64,000 bases of DNA, from the NCBI GenBank assembly GCA_034509735.1, contig JACGWO010000002.1, positions 23,235,636 to 23,299,635 of the forward strand, given 5' to 3'. Shown here one piece after another: positions 11,371 to 21,759 of this stretch; the stretch's first letter is position 1; the number at the start of each line of letters is the position of its first letter. The position numbers and the translations under genes are program-made. The notes below the pieces were generated by a model. The model had not been told where the DNA came from. It did not search any database and saw only the letters and a list, made by a program, of their open reading frames with translations. This stretch comes from Sesamum alatum (taxonomy: Eukaryota > Streptophyta > Magnoliopsida > Lamiales > Pedaliaceae).

Positions 11371-12473
11371 CGGTTCGATGTAAGGGGCATAGAGCTATGT
11401 GTTTGGCATGATCTACTTGCTTTTAAATGGCTTTATTGGCATGTTAGATTACATAAATATATGAATAATATGATGATTCAATTGTTTGGATTTAATGGAC
11501 TTTTGGCATGCTTAATTTTGTTAGATTGGATCTAAAATTGCATGCTTATTTTCAGAATAATATTAATGTTATTGTGCTGAAACAGTTTTAAAAAAACCAA
11601 AAAAAAAAAAAAAAATTTTGGTCGGGCCGACAATGGCCGCGGGCAGGCGGGCGCCTGGCGCGCTGAGCTTCGGCCAACGCGCGCGGGCGCGCGGACGCTG
11701 CGCATAGGCGCGCGCGCGTGCTGTGCGCAGCCGGCCGCTGCTGGCCGAGGGCCAGCGCGCGCTGCCCTGTGCGCGCGGGCGGCTGGCCAGCACAACGGCT
11801 GGGCCGTTTTGTGCCGTTTTTCGACTTTTTCCGGAAAATTCGATTTTCTATATTTTCTGCACAATATTCTGAAAATATGTTAATTTTGCATTTTTTATTT
11901 TGGGATAATTGGATTGTTCCTTGAATTAAATTTGCTTAATTAATTTGGGATTAATACATGCATTGGATGCATTGTGTAAAATGTCCATTAAATTTGAAAT
12001 TTGAATTTTGCATATTATTTATATGTTTATGCTTTTGTGATGTTGGACATCACTTGGATATTTGGAATATCCATTGGTTTTATTGCATGATTATTTGGAA
12101 TAATTATGTTATATGTGAGTTGATGGAATCAACATGGGATGATCACAAAGCCCTAGACCTTGTGTATGGATGAATGAATGTTTATTTATTTTCTGTTGGG
12201 TGGGGCCTGCGTGCCTCTTGTTTTTGGGACTATCATCTCCAGTATTTTCAGCCTCATGATGTTAAGGCTTGTTTTCTTTATTACCGATGTATTACTTTCA
12301 GTTGTAATGAGAGTAGATAGGATTGGTGAGGTTTCAATTTTAACAAGCAATTGGAATCGGAGACCCCAAGGAGGAGCATCAAGGCGTGAAACAAGAGCAC
12401 TACAAGGCCCATTGGAATGACACTGGGTATATTACTACTGTAATAATTTAGGACCACCCTAGACAGACCATAG

Positions 12474-12495
12474 ACTCACTGCGGGCTCAGTGGGT
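12474..12495 (+). promoter_or_regulatory. Conserved leader stem-loop, loop CGGGCT
   Basis: ACTCACTG, loop CGGGCT, CAGTGGGT: eight pairs including one G-T wobble. Homologous sites in C (54017-54040, nine perfect pairs) and E (34322-34343) differ at the stem base by changes on both sides that keep pairing, while the loop stays constant. A role as RNA structure (packaging or dimerisation) is inference. Confidence 0.6.
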
Positions 12496-12766
12496 CGCAT
12501 AGGTTGGGCTTGTGATCATCCTAACAGGGGTATGCTATGTTTTATGCATGCGGTGTTTTTTATTTATCGCTTTAAATATTGGATATTTATGCATGCTAAA
12601 ACACAATAATGTGATGAGGTCTCGGTCATACACAAACTCTCATTTGGTTGGACCAAATTAAATATTAGGCCCAGAACGGACTTGGATCAAAATGGTATTT
12701 TGGTCTGTCCGAGCCTTCCATCCACAGCAATGTGGTGAGGAAGCTACCACTATCCAAGTGTGGTCT

Positions 12767-12859
12767 CACGAGTCGTGGCACACTTGGAATAGGGGAAAGC
12801 TGCACTATTGTTGTGAACAAAAAGACTGCGCTCGCTGTCTCTCTGTCTCACGAGTCGTG
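12767..12859 (+). promoter_or_regulatory. Paired palindromes CACGAGTCGTG in leader
   Basis: Two copies of the 11-bp palindrome CACGA-G-TCGTG, each inside TCTCACGAGTCGTGG, start at 12767 and 12849 (82 bp apart). The pair recurs in C (54347 and 54427), E, A and D. They lie 270-360 bp upstream of the TATA box, a plausible place for dimeric-factor binding sites. No binding factor is identified. Confidence 0.55.
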
Positions 12860-13123
12860 GGGGGCGACAGTTTGAGGCATGATTTGGTTGATGGGTCGGG
12901 CCCAACACTGAGTAACATGGTTCGCTTGGAGTCCTCGGGACCATGTGAATAGGTGAGGCAAAAATATCTTGGGAATCTCATTGGATGAGAATGATATTGG
13001 ATATCTCCCACAAGGTCTTCTTCATGTGAATCGTAAAAGCGGAGCATGGAGATTACGCTTGTGGATCCCAAGCCCACTAGGAAATGGTTTCCCGAAACTC
13101 CGCTTGAGAGTGGCGGACTTTCG

Positions 13124-13131
13124 TATAAATA
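13124..13131 (+). promoter_or_regulatory. Internal TATA box just upstream of gag
   Basis: TATAAATA, followed by GTGGGAGG, lies 105 bp before the gag ATG. It is kept in C (54701-54708), E (35227-35234) and D (complement of 51368-51375). An LTR element normally starts transcription in the LTR, so a conserved TATA box here suggests a second, internal promoter. Confidence 0.5.
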
Positions 13132-13228
13132 GTGGGAGGGTTAAAGACTAAAAGACCAAGTCTTCAACTTGAACAATAATATTACCATCATCTGCTAATT
13201 TCTGCTTTACATTTTCATTAATGTAGAT

Positions 13229-14116
13229 ATGTCTAAGAACCCGTTAACCATGATTCTTGAGACTAACAAATTCAACGGAACGAACTACTCGGACTGGCTG
13301 AGAAACCTGAGGATTGTCCTCGGTTTCGAGAACCAAGGCTACGTCTTGGACGAGCCGCCACCGAGCAACTTACCGGAGGGGTCCACGCCTGAAGAACGTT
13401 TGACGTTCGAGAAATGGCGTGAGGACAACCGGAAAGTACGCAGTATCATACTGTCTTCGATGTCTAACGACATCCAGAAGCAGTATGAGAGGCTGGACAA
13501 CGTCTCCGCCATAATGCTCCGCATGAACGAGGTTTATGCGGTTCCGGATAGGCATATTAGATATGCCGCCACAAAAGCATTCTTTGGCACCAAGCTCGCT
13601 GAAGGAGCGTCTGTACAGAGTCATGGGTTCAAGATGCTCTCCCTAGTGGAGAAACTCGAGGACCTTAAAGCTGGGCTTAACAATGACACGTACATTGACG
13701 TGATCCTCCAGTCGCTTCCTCCATCCTATGACCCATTTGTTGTAAACTACAACATGAACGGACTTGAGAAGTCTATTCATGAGTTGATCAACATGCTGGT
13801 CCAATACGAGGCAACGACCCACAAGTCGGCGCCGGCGGTGTTGATAGGAGAGGCTTCAACCTCCAAGGCGAATGGCAAGAGGGCCGGACGCTGGAAGAGG
13901 AAGAAGGGCAAAGGGAAGACGGTTGTGGCCCCTGCTCACGCTCCAGGCGTCCCTGTTGCTCCGGTTGGACCAAGCAAAGGGAAAGGGAAGGCCCGTGGTT
14001 CTCAGCGGTCCAAGGCAAATGATGTCTGCATGCATTGCAAGGGAAAGGGCATTGGAAGAGGGAGTGCCCACAACTCCTCTCCAACCCAGGTGTGTTTGTG
14101 GTTGAAGTTAATATGA
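13229..14116 (+). CDS. gag: Copia gag polyprotein (frameshifted in zinc knuckle)
   Basis: 295 codons starting MSKNPLTMILETNKFNGTNY, the typical UBN2/retrotransposon gag opening. The middle carries the gag fold (QKQYERLDNV, KAFFGTKLAEG, LVEKLEDLKAGL, LQSLPPSYDPF) and a basic Lys/Arg/Gly linker (about residues 215-262). The CX2C start of the zinc knuckle is visible (CMHCKGKG, about residue 268), but one base is missing relative to element C, so the GH..K..C half is read out of frame and the protein ends in an unrelated tail. Start chosen by identity with gag of C. Gag would form the virus-like particle; without an intact knuckle RNA binding should suffer. Confidence 0.9.
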   Translation: MSKNPLTMILETNKFNGTNYSDWLRNLRIVLGFENQGYVLDEPPPSNLPEGSTPEERLTFEKWREDNRKVRSIILSSMSNDIQKQYERLDNVSAIMLRMNEVYAVPDRHIRYAATKAFFGTKLAEGASVQSHGFKMLSLVEKLEDLKAGLNNDTYIDVILQSLPPSYDPFVVNYNMNGLEKSIHELINMLVQYEATTHKSAPAVLIGEASTSKANGKRAGRWKRKKGKGKTVVAPAHAPGVPVAPVGPSKGKGKARGSQRSKANDVCMHCKGKGIGRGSAHNSSPTQVCLWLKLI

Positions 14117-16780
14117 TTACTAATTCTGCTTCATGGGTATTGGATACCGGGTGTGGTGCTCACATCTGCAATGATTTGCAGGCACTGTAAAGAAGCAGAA
14201 GGCTAACCAAGGATGAGACTATCCTGAGGCTAGGCGATGGCAAGGCCGTTGCTGCGGAGGCCGTAGGATCACTAGAGTTAGCCATTAGTAGTCATGTTAG
14301 GATTGTACTGAACGACTGTTTCTACGTACCTAGCATGATTAAAAACATTGTTTCCATCCCGGTCCTTGATAAGGAGGGATATGAATTTACCATCAATAAA
14401 AACGGTTTTTCCATTATCAAAGATGGTATTTCTCATTTGCTTGGTACATTGGTCAACGGTCTGTACATACTTCAACAGTCTAATTGGATTATGACTGCAG
14501 AACACAAACGAAAACGTGATGATCATTATAACGCACATATATGGCATGCGAGGTTAGGTCATATCTCTAAAGATAGGATAAGAAGGTTGGTGGACTCAAA
14601 GAGTCTAGAAATAGACGATTTGGACAACCTACCGACCTGCGAATCCTGTCTAAAAGGGAAAGATGACCAAGAAACCCTTTGTTGGACAAAGTACGCTAGC
14701 CAGTGGTCTGTTGGATTTGATCCATACAGATGTTTGTGGTCCACTAAATACTCAGGCTAGAGGTGGGTACTCGTACTTCATAACTTTTACCGATGATCAC
14801 TCACGGTATGGTTATGTTTACCTGATGAGGTACAAGTCTGAAGCCTTTGGAAGGTTTAAAGAATACAGACTTGAAGTAGAGAACCAAACCGGTCGAAAGA
14901 TCAAAGCCCTTCGGTCGGACCGAGGTGGAGAGTATTTGAGTGGTGAGTTTACTGATTATCTAAAAGAGAATGGGATTCTCTCTCAGTGGACCCCTCCTGG
15001 AACACCGCAGCTTAATGGTGTGTCTGAAAGGAGGAATCGGACCTTGTTGGACATGGTCCGATCCATGATGAGTTTTACCGAACTACCCCTTTCCTTCTGG
15101 GGATACGCTCTTGAGACGGCGGCCAAAGTTTTGAAATTGGCGCCATCTAAAAGGGTACCCCAGACGCCATATGAGATATGGCATGGCAAGCCTGCCTCCT
15201 ACAAATACTTGAAAGTGTGGGGTTGCCCCGCATATGTCAAGAGATTAGTGGGAGATAAACTGGACTCGAGGTCTAGTTTATGCAGGTTCATCGGCTATCC
15301 AAAAGAAACTGCGGGGTATTATTTCTATGATCCCTCCGAGCAAAAGGTTTTTGTCTCGCGAAACGCAGTGTTCTTGGAAAAAGGTTTTCCATCGGATAGT
15401 CGACACGATGAGGTGCTCCTTGAGGAATCAAGTGAGGCACCCCATGAGGCGGCAGTGACATCTGAGCCAGTGGTTCCCACTGATATTGTTCCAGTCCTCC
15501 GTAGGTCGGCCAGAGTATCCCATGCACCTGATAGGTATGGATTTCTGGGCCTGACCCGTCAGTTGGATAATGATCCAAAGACGTACGGAGAAGCGATGTC
15601 GGACATCGATTCGGACAAGTGGCTTGAGGCCATGAAATCCGAGATGGACTCGATGGATACAAACAAGGTTTGGACCCTAGCAGATCCACCAAAAGGGGTT
15701 AAACCCGAAGCTGGAACATACGTTTTGATGAAGTCATACGGGGATATGTTTCATCAAGAACGAGTCCGATCCTTGTGTATACAAGAAGATCAGTGGGAGC
15801 TCAGTTGCGTTTCTGGTGCTTTACGTGGATGACATCTTGCTCATTGGGAATGATGCTAAGATGTTAGGTACCACTAAAGCTTGGCTGTCAATGCAATTCT
15901 CCATGAAGGATATGGGCGAGGCATCCTACATCCTTGGCATCAAGATCTATAGGGATAGATCTAGAAGGATGTTAGGAATGGCCCAGTCCTCGTACATTGA
16001 GAAAGTCTTGAAGAGATTCAAGATGGAGAACTCAAAACGAGGATTCCTTCCTATGAGGCATGGAATTAAGATATCCAAGAAGCAGACTCCTAAGACTGAT
16101 GAGGAGCTTAAAAGGATGTTGGACATCCCCTATGCTTCAGCCGTAGGCAGCATACAGTATGTTGTTCAGTGCACTAGACCTGATGTGGCTTTCGCTTTGA
16201 GCGTAACTAGCCGATATCACTGGAGTGCAGTCAAGACTATCCAAAAGTACCTGAAAAGGACTAAGGACATGTTCTTGATCTACGGCGGTGGAGGGTTGAT
16301 ACTGGAAGGCTATAGCGACGCTAGCTTCCAGTCGAATGACGATGATGCCAAGTCTCAGTATGGTTTTGTATTTAGACTAAATGGTGGCGTGGTTACTTGG
16401 AAGAGTTCCAAATAGGCTACCACAACGGACTCCACCATAGAGTTTTGAATACATAGCGGCTTTGGAAGCTGCTAAGGAGTGGTTTGGTTGATGAGCTACA
16501 TCTAAGGGTTGGATGTAGTACCTAGCATTGCTAAGCCTGTAATTATCTTTCATGATAACAACGGGGCGATAGCGCTAGCAAAGGAACCGAGATCTCATCA
16601 CGATCCAAGCATATTCTTAGACGCTACCATCTACTTAGAGAGATGGATAGCAGGACTGACGTTCGGTTGGACCGAGTCAGCTCCGCAGAAAACATAGCAG
16701 ATCCACTTGCTAAGCCCATGTCGCAAGTTGCCCATACTCACCATCTGAATAAGAGGTTCGAGGTCAATGGGTGATTGGCT
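14117..16780 (+). pseudogene. pol: Copia pol (protease-integrase-RT-RNase H), multiply broken
   Basis: Protease starts at the VLDTGCGAHIC motif (about 14139). GAG-pre-integrase (HARLGHIS) and CESC follow in 14335-14660. A one-base insertion near 14660 shifts the frame, and 14663-15832 carries the integrase core (HTDVCGP, SDRGGEYLSGEF) and the start of RT (SEMDSMDTNKVWTL). Compared with C, about 336 bp of RT are deleted at about 15708 (two-base CC microhomology), shifting the frame again. 15816-16415 has YVDD and the RT connection. RNase H is interrupted by TAG at 16413-16415, and 16509-16697 holds its end. No full-length enzyme can be made. Confidence 0.9.
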
Positions 16781-16787
16781 TTAGGTC

Positions 16788-16798
16788 AAGTGGGAGAT
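16788..16798 (+). promoter_or_regulatory. El-1 polypurine tract
   Basis: AAGTGGGAGAT directly before the 3' LTR, the plus-strand DNA primer. The same GGTCAAGTGGGAGATTG block precedes the 3' LTRs of C, E and (in reverse) B. Confidence 0.85.
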
Positions 16799-19026
16799 TG
16801 TTGGAATAGGTGACCAGAAAGCCAATAGGTTTGGCAATTTGTAACCTATCCGACAACTTGATGTGAATGTAATATTATTATGTGATGAATAAGATGAGTG
16901 TTCATCACCAATGGTACCTTCTTTGTTGCGCTCATCTTACATTTGTTAAAAGGGTGTTTAACTTATATCGCAACAAAGCCCACAGACCATGGATAACAAC
17001 TCGTGCAGTTGGGCCACGCATTGGATGGTGGTCATGAAACCAACTGATTAAGAGTTGGGTCTGAAACGTTCCAAGTCGAGGACCTCGAGACAGGGCATCG
17101 AGAGTCCTATTGAGACTTGCGTCAAGAGTCGTGTTCATTGGATGAGTGCCGTGTTTCATCGGCGACAGGCGTGGGACGCCTACACGATCTTGATGGGTTG
17201 GTCGACTGGGGTCGAGCCGACTGGACTGACTCGCGGGGATCATCATATGGAAGCCTTGGAGGCTTGGTCGGTATGATTGGTTTTCCCCGGTTCTGATAGT
17301 ACGGGAGTAATCCTCAGACTTGAGGGATCATGGCAGTCGCGTGCACAGGACGGCTGTATCTTGGATCTAGCGAGAGGTAATCATTCTGTAAGATGATTAT
17401 CATAAGCCTTGTCCAGTGCAGTCAGAATGTGTAGCGAGGACGGTGGATTCCAAGAAGAGGATCCGTCCCCTGTCAGTATGTGACAGAGGTATCTCCTATG
17501 CACTCAGAGACACGTTCATGCTGTTTGAAGCTGTGGCCACAGTGGTTGGTCGAACAGGGAATGGTTTCCTGTGTCAACACAATGAAGCATGCGTGGTCTC
17601 GAGTATTAAGCATAGATGCCTAGTCAAGGATGGGAACCGACGCCTAATTCCATACCCTAGACTAAGGCCGGGAGACGGTAGACGGAAGGATCGTATCCGT
17701 ACGAAATCGGCGCCTAAATGTTCACGCCAATTCACCTAGTCTCTAGTGCCATGGACCGTTGCTAGACGGCCACCCATGGTAACGGGCCCTTGTGGGACAC
17801 GGGCCCAAGTCTAGCTGAGGGTGAACCTAAAGGGTCACACACAAATCACCGAGGAGGTTGAGAGATCGACTTGGAGTCAATCTCGAAGGATAAAATAAGT
17901 AATTGGATTACTTAAGGGAAAGTTCATTGGATGGACGGGCCGATATTGTATCGGGCTTTCATTTAATCGGTAAATTGGATTTTCGATTAAATATGGAAAG
18001 TTGAGATGTTGAGACGTTGGATCTTTTAATTGGATTAAAAGATCAACGGGAATAATTTAAGTGGACATTAAATTGGATTTAATATTGTGTTCGTCGTAAT
18101 TGGATTACGATAAAACCCGGTTCGTTAAATTATACCCGAGAGGAGAAATAATTCCTAATTTGAAATAGGAAGAAGTTGGACTTCTTTCCTTAATTAAATA
18201 TGGCCGACATGCTCCCTTGGAGGAAGCAAAATCAGCCATGTTTCATGCTAGGTGGTATGTTGACTTGTCTCTTTTGGAAAGAGACAAATCAACTCCAATC
18301 AAGCTCTTCCCTTTTGGTATGATTTTATCATACCATAAATTTTGGTAGGCTTGATTGAAGAATTGATGGTGATTGATTGGAATGAATCTAGACATCCTTG
18401 GATGAACCTAGACACATTCCAATAATCACATTAATTATGTATATATATTAGAATATACAAAACCTAGCATAAGTGATTCATTATTCATCTTTTTCTAGGA
18501 AAAAGAGAAGATAAAAATACTCTCCTCTCTCTCAAAATTTCGTGCTCCCACCCTCTCTTACACTTGTGTTCTTCACTTGATTTTGAATCAAGAAGAAGAA
18601 AAAAGTAAGTTTAAGAGAACACTAATTCATAGTGTTCTTCTCTTAAACCGATTCCTTCCTAAACCCGTTCTTTTCTAGCAAGAAGAACGTGTGTTTCTTC
18701 TGGTGTGGTGTGGATCACCTTTGGAGAATCCATACGTTTGGATTTCGTGAGCATTCCGGAGAAGGAACAACGCTAGTAGCCGGGAGCATACGCTAAACAA
18801 TCAAAGGTAACGGTTTATTACGCTTTGATTGATTTCATTTGTATATCTATGCCCTATGTTTTTAAATATATGTTTTAATATTTACACATCCTACATCGAA
18901 CGCCCGGTTGAGCACCCAAGGGTACACTCCTTGGGATTCGCGTATTTTGAATTTTATTTAAATTTACGCAATTTCTCGCTTTCCTCGCTTCCGCTCGCGC
19001 TCCCGGGCGGATCCGCTTGTCCTTCA
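16799..19026 (+). repeat. El-1 3' LTR (F1)
   Basis: 2,228 bp, same termini as the 5' copy, with about 20-25 scattered substitutions and single-base indels. It ends ...CTTGTCCTTCA and is followed by GTGTA. Confidence 0.95.
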
Positions 19027-19433
19027 GTGTAGTCCCTTTGTGACTTGGGGATGTGGTTGTCGAGGATAAGCTCTCACTAAATCTAGGAAGTTTCGGTCAT
19101 TGGGGATTCTTGACCGGACTAGCCCCCTCACATGATATGTTCTCGAATTTCTGGGGGTAGTTATAGCGAGCTGGGTGATTTTCCTAGATCTCCGGGCTTC
19201 ATCAGCGGTTATGTGGCTATCATCCCCCTCCACATGGTCGAATGGCCTTTTACCATCTGTGTATGGGGACACGTTGTTGCTCAGGTGACCGCTAGGTCAT
19301 CCTCTCCTTTGGGCTTAGGGATGTGTCTCCAAACCTCCTTTTCGAGCCTCCTTTCCAAATGGCTCATTCTAGAGGCCTTGGGTCGAGAGTCTTTCCCCCT
19401 GAGGTTGAGGCTACGTGTAATTTTAGGTCTCTG
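19027..19433 (-). mobile_element. Continuation of the probable Gypsy LTR interrupted by El-1
   Basis: Starting with the second GTGTA copy, this resumes the sequence broken at 9125. No coding frame is recognised; a 110-residue open frame at 19132-19464 crosses into the neighbouring LTR and matches nothing I know. It is bounded at right by the solo LTR at 19434. Confidence 0.35.
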
Positions 19434-21260
19434 TGTTGGAATAGGTGACCAGAAAGTCAATTGAATTAGCGATTTTGGGAACTATCAACAACCGTAATTT
19501 TGTATTGATGGACATGGTCATCATTGGCACATGTGTCTGTTGTGCTTATCCATTACGTTAAACGATGCTTTAACGTCACAACAGATGCCAACAAACCAAT
19601 CTTACAACCCATGCAGTTGGGCCGCACATTGGATGGCGGCTATGAACATTCCAAGTCGACTGATGACGGTTGGGTCTGAAACATTCCAAGTCGAGGACCT
19701 TGAGACTAGGCATCGAGAGTCCTTTGGAGACTTGCACTAAGAGTCATATTCGCTGGATGAGTGTCATGTTTCATCAGCGACAGACGTAGGACGTCTACAC
19801 GATATTAGTGGGTCAAGCCGACTGACCTGACTCGCGGGGATCGTCATATGGAAGTCTTGGAGGCTTGGTCGGTATGACAGGAGTTCCTTGGTTCCAAGAG
19901 TATGGGAGTAGTTCTCGGACTTGAGGAACCACGACAGTCACGTGCACATAATGGTTATATCTTGGATCTGATGAGAGGTGATCATGTCGCGGACATGTTC
20001 ATTATAAGCCTTGTCCAGTGCAGTCAGAATGTGTATCAAGGACAGGTGGGTTTCAAGAAGATGATCCGTCCCTTGTCAGTATATGACGGCGGTATCTCCT
20101 ATGCACTCGGAGACACGTTCATGCTTTGTAAATCTGTAGCCACAGTAATTGTCGAATAGAAAATGGTTTCTTATATCGAAGCATGAACGCGAATGCAGTC
20201 TCGAGTACTAAGCATAGATGCCTAGTCTAGGATGGTAACCGACACCCAATTTCATGCCCTAGACTAAGGTTGGAAGACAATAGACGGAAGGACCGTACCC
20301 GTGCGAAATCGGGAGCCTAAATGTTCATGCCAACATTCACCTAGTCACTAGTGCCATGGACCGTTGCTAGACGGTCACCCATGGTGACGGGCTCCTTTGG
20401 GACACAAGCCGAAGTCTAGTTGAGGGTGAACCTAAAGAATCATACACAAATCACCGAAGAAGTGGAAGAATTAATTTGGAAGTAATTCCAGAAGTTGGGA
20501 ATTAATTTAATTGGATTAAATTAAGTCGTGAGAGTATAAATAATTGGATTATTTATATGTGGGATAGTCCATTGGATGGATGGTCCAATAGTATATTGAG
20601 CTCGCTCTAACTAAATAAATTGAATTTATTTATTGAGAGTATTTGAGTTTAAGTCTTTAATTGGATTAAAAGACTTTTGGCATAATTTATTTGGGCTTTT
20701 AATTAAATTGGATTTAATTCATTGAATTTAATGGGCTTGTTCTAATTGGATTAAAACAAGGCGCGGTCTATTGAATTATAGCCCAAAGAGGCAAGTTGAC
20801 TCCCACTCTCTAGTTCTTCGTTTGATCTAGGATCATTCGAAGAACAAGAGAAGATCAAGGAATAAACTAATCCATAGTGTGATTCCTTGAATCGTTTTTC
20901 TTCCTTTGTTTAATCCTTTCTAGCAAGAGGATTATACATACTCCCAATGTGGTGTGGATATCCTTAGAGAATCTCTACGTTGAGACCTAGAATGTGAACA
21001 AAATTAGAGAGGAAGCAAAGCACGTAGCCGATCAAGAAAGCAACAATGGTACCAATTTCGTTTACATTTACACATTTGTTCCTTTCATTACTCCATGAGC
21101 CTTATATGCATGATTGTGATTTTATATATGTTTTAAAATCTGTATAGTTTACATCGAATGCTTGGAAAAGTCCGAAGGAACACCCCTTGAATCGAGTTTA
21201 AAGTTTTATAACTCATTTTTCACGCTATTGCCACGCTTCGGAACGAATCCACTTCCTTCA
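19434..21260 (+). mobile_element. Solo LTR, Copia subfamily F4
   Basis: 1,827 bp, starting TGTTGGAATAGGTGACC and ending ATCCACTTCCTTCA. Flanks CTCTG (19429-19433) and CTATG (21261-21265) match at four of five bases. TGG-loop hairpins are present between about 20500 and 20760, for example arms TAAATAAT and AATTTAAT, plus one with loop TGA (arm AAATAAAT). No internal region is attached. Confidence 0.85.
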
Positions 21261-21536
21261 CTATGTTGGGCCTTATTCGAGTTGTACTCCTTTTTTAATT
21301 GGGCGTATTTTTAGGTAATCAAAGAGGAGAGTTACATAAGTTACCCTTATTTAAAAGAGTATTTAAGTAATCATTTAGATGTCTCCGCACAATAAAACAA
21401 ATACTTGTGGTGTTGACGATCTCCACCTCCTTATAACTAGTTGAATGCTTCTTCTCCACCTATCTGAATTCTCCTTTTCGTTTCATCCTTCAATAGTTTC
21501 CTCCTACTTTCTCACGAGTCTTAAACCCCATTGACA
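21261..21536. other. Region upstream of first exon; no gene seen
   Basis: Follows the solo LTR. The first bases probably continue the interrupted Gypsy-like repeat, and the rest would be promoter and 5' UTR of the exon at 21537. I see no clear TATA box. Confidence 0.4.
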
Positions 21537-21759
21537 ATGTATCGCTCGGGGAGTTCGACCCGTGTCTCCGACGAGTTTTCTTCTCCACTATCTTCAACAG
21601 CAACAACAGACACTGAACAACTGCTCCCCACGTTCAGCCCGGAATCCCACCTGGCCAAGAAGGAGAAGATTCGCCTCAGATCTGCTGAGAGTGCCGTTCA
21701 CATCATCCCTCTTTTACTCGTCCTATGTGCTGCCATCTTGTGGTTTTTCTCTACGCCAG
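21537..21759 (+). CDS. First exon of a small single-pass membrane protein (partial)
   Basis: ATG at 21537 opens 74 codons: a Ser/Thr-rich N-terminus (MYRSGSSTRVSDEFSSPLSS), a basic segment (AKKEKIRLRSAESAVH) and a hydrophobic stretch (IIPLLLVLCAAILWFF) able to span a membrane. CAG|GTT at 21757-21762 is a good splice donor; reading past it adds about 18 unlikely residues. The layout resembles a small plant protein family with the motif RLRSAE.AVH.IPL.LVLCA.ILWFFS, recalled without a symbol. I could not find the following exon in the next 3.6 kb, so the gene may be broken or its end too short to see. Confidence 0.6.

Larger units (their letters stand above)
11371..13228 (+). mobile_element. El-1 leader (1.86 kb, non-coding)
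   Basis: Unusually long region between primer site and gag. In order it holds: a poly-A run (11600-11615), a GC-rich island (about 11620-11825), AT-rich sequence, a stem-loop (12474-12495), paired palindromes CACGAGTCGTG (12767-12777 and 12849-12859) and a TATA box (13124-13131). The gag ATG is preceded by a pyrimidine-containing stretch ending AATGTAG, which could be a splice acceptor. Short alanine/arginine-rich frames over the GC island are not supported as genes. The same landmarks recur in A, C, D and E. Confidence 0.85.
9126..19026 (+). mobile_element. El-1: complete Ty1/Copia retrotransposon, coding-defective, young insertion
   Basis: 9,901 bp with two LTRs (2,230 and 2,228 bp), primer site, long leader, gag, defective pol, polypurine tract and perfect GTGTA target duplications. 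The gag-protease-integrase-RT-RNase H order is the Copia order. The LTRs differ at only about 20-25 positions by eye (about 1%), so insertion is recent. Coding is broken by a frameshift in the gag zinc knuckle, a frameshift after the integrase zinc motif, a deletion of about 336 bp in RT and C-to-T type stops in RNase H. Recent movement of so defective a copy implies proteins supplied in trans. Confidence 0.95.

Noticed and set aside
13339..14105. Minus-strand and alternative frames overlapping gag
   Set aside because: Shadows of the gag coding frame, which has clear homology.
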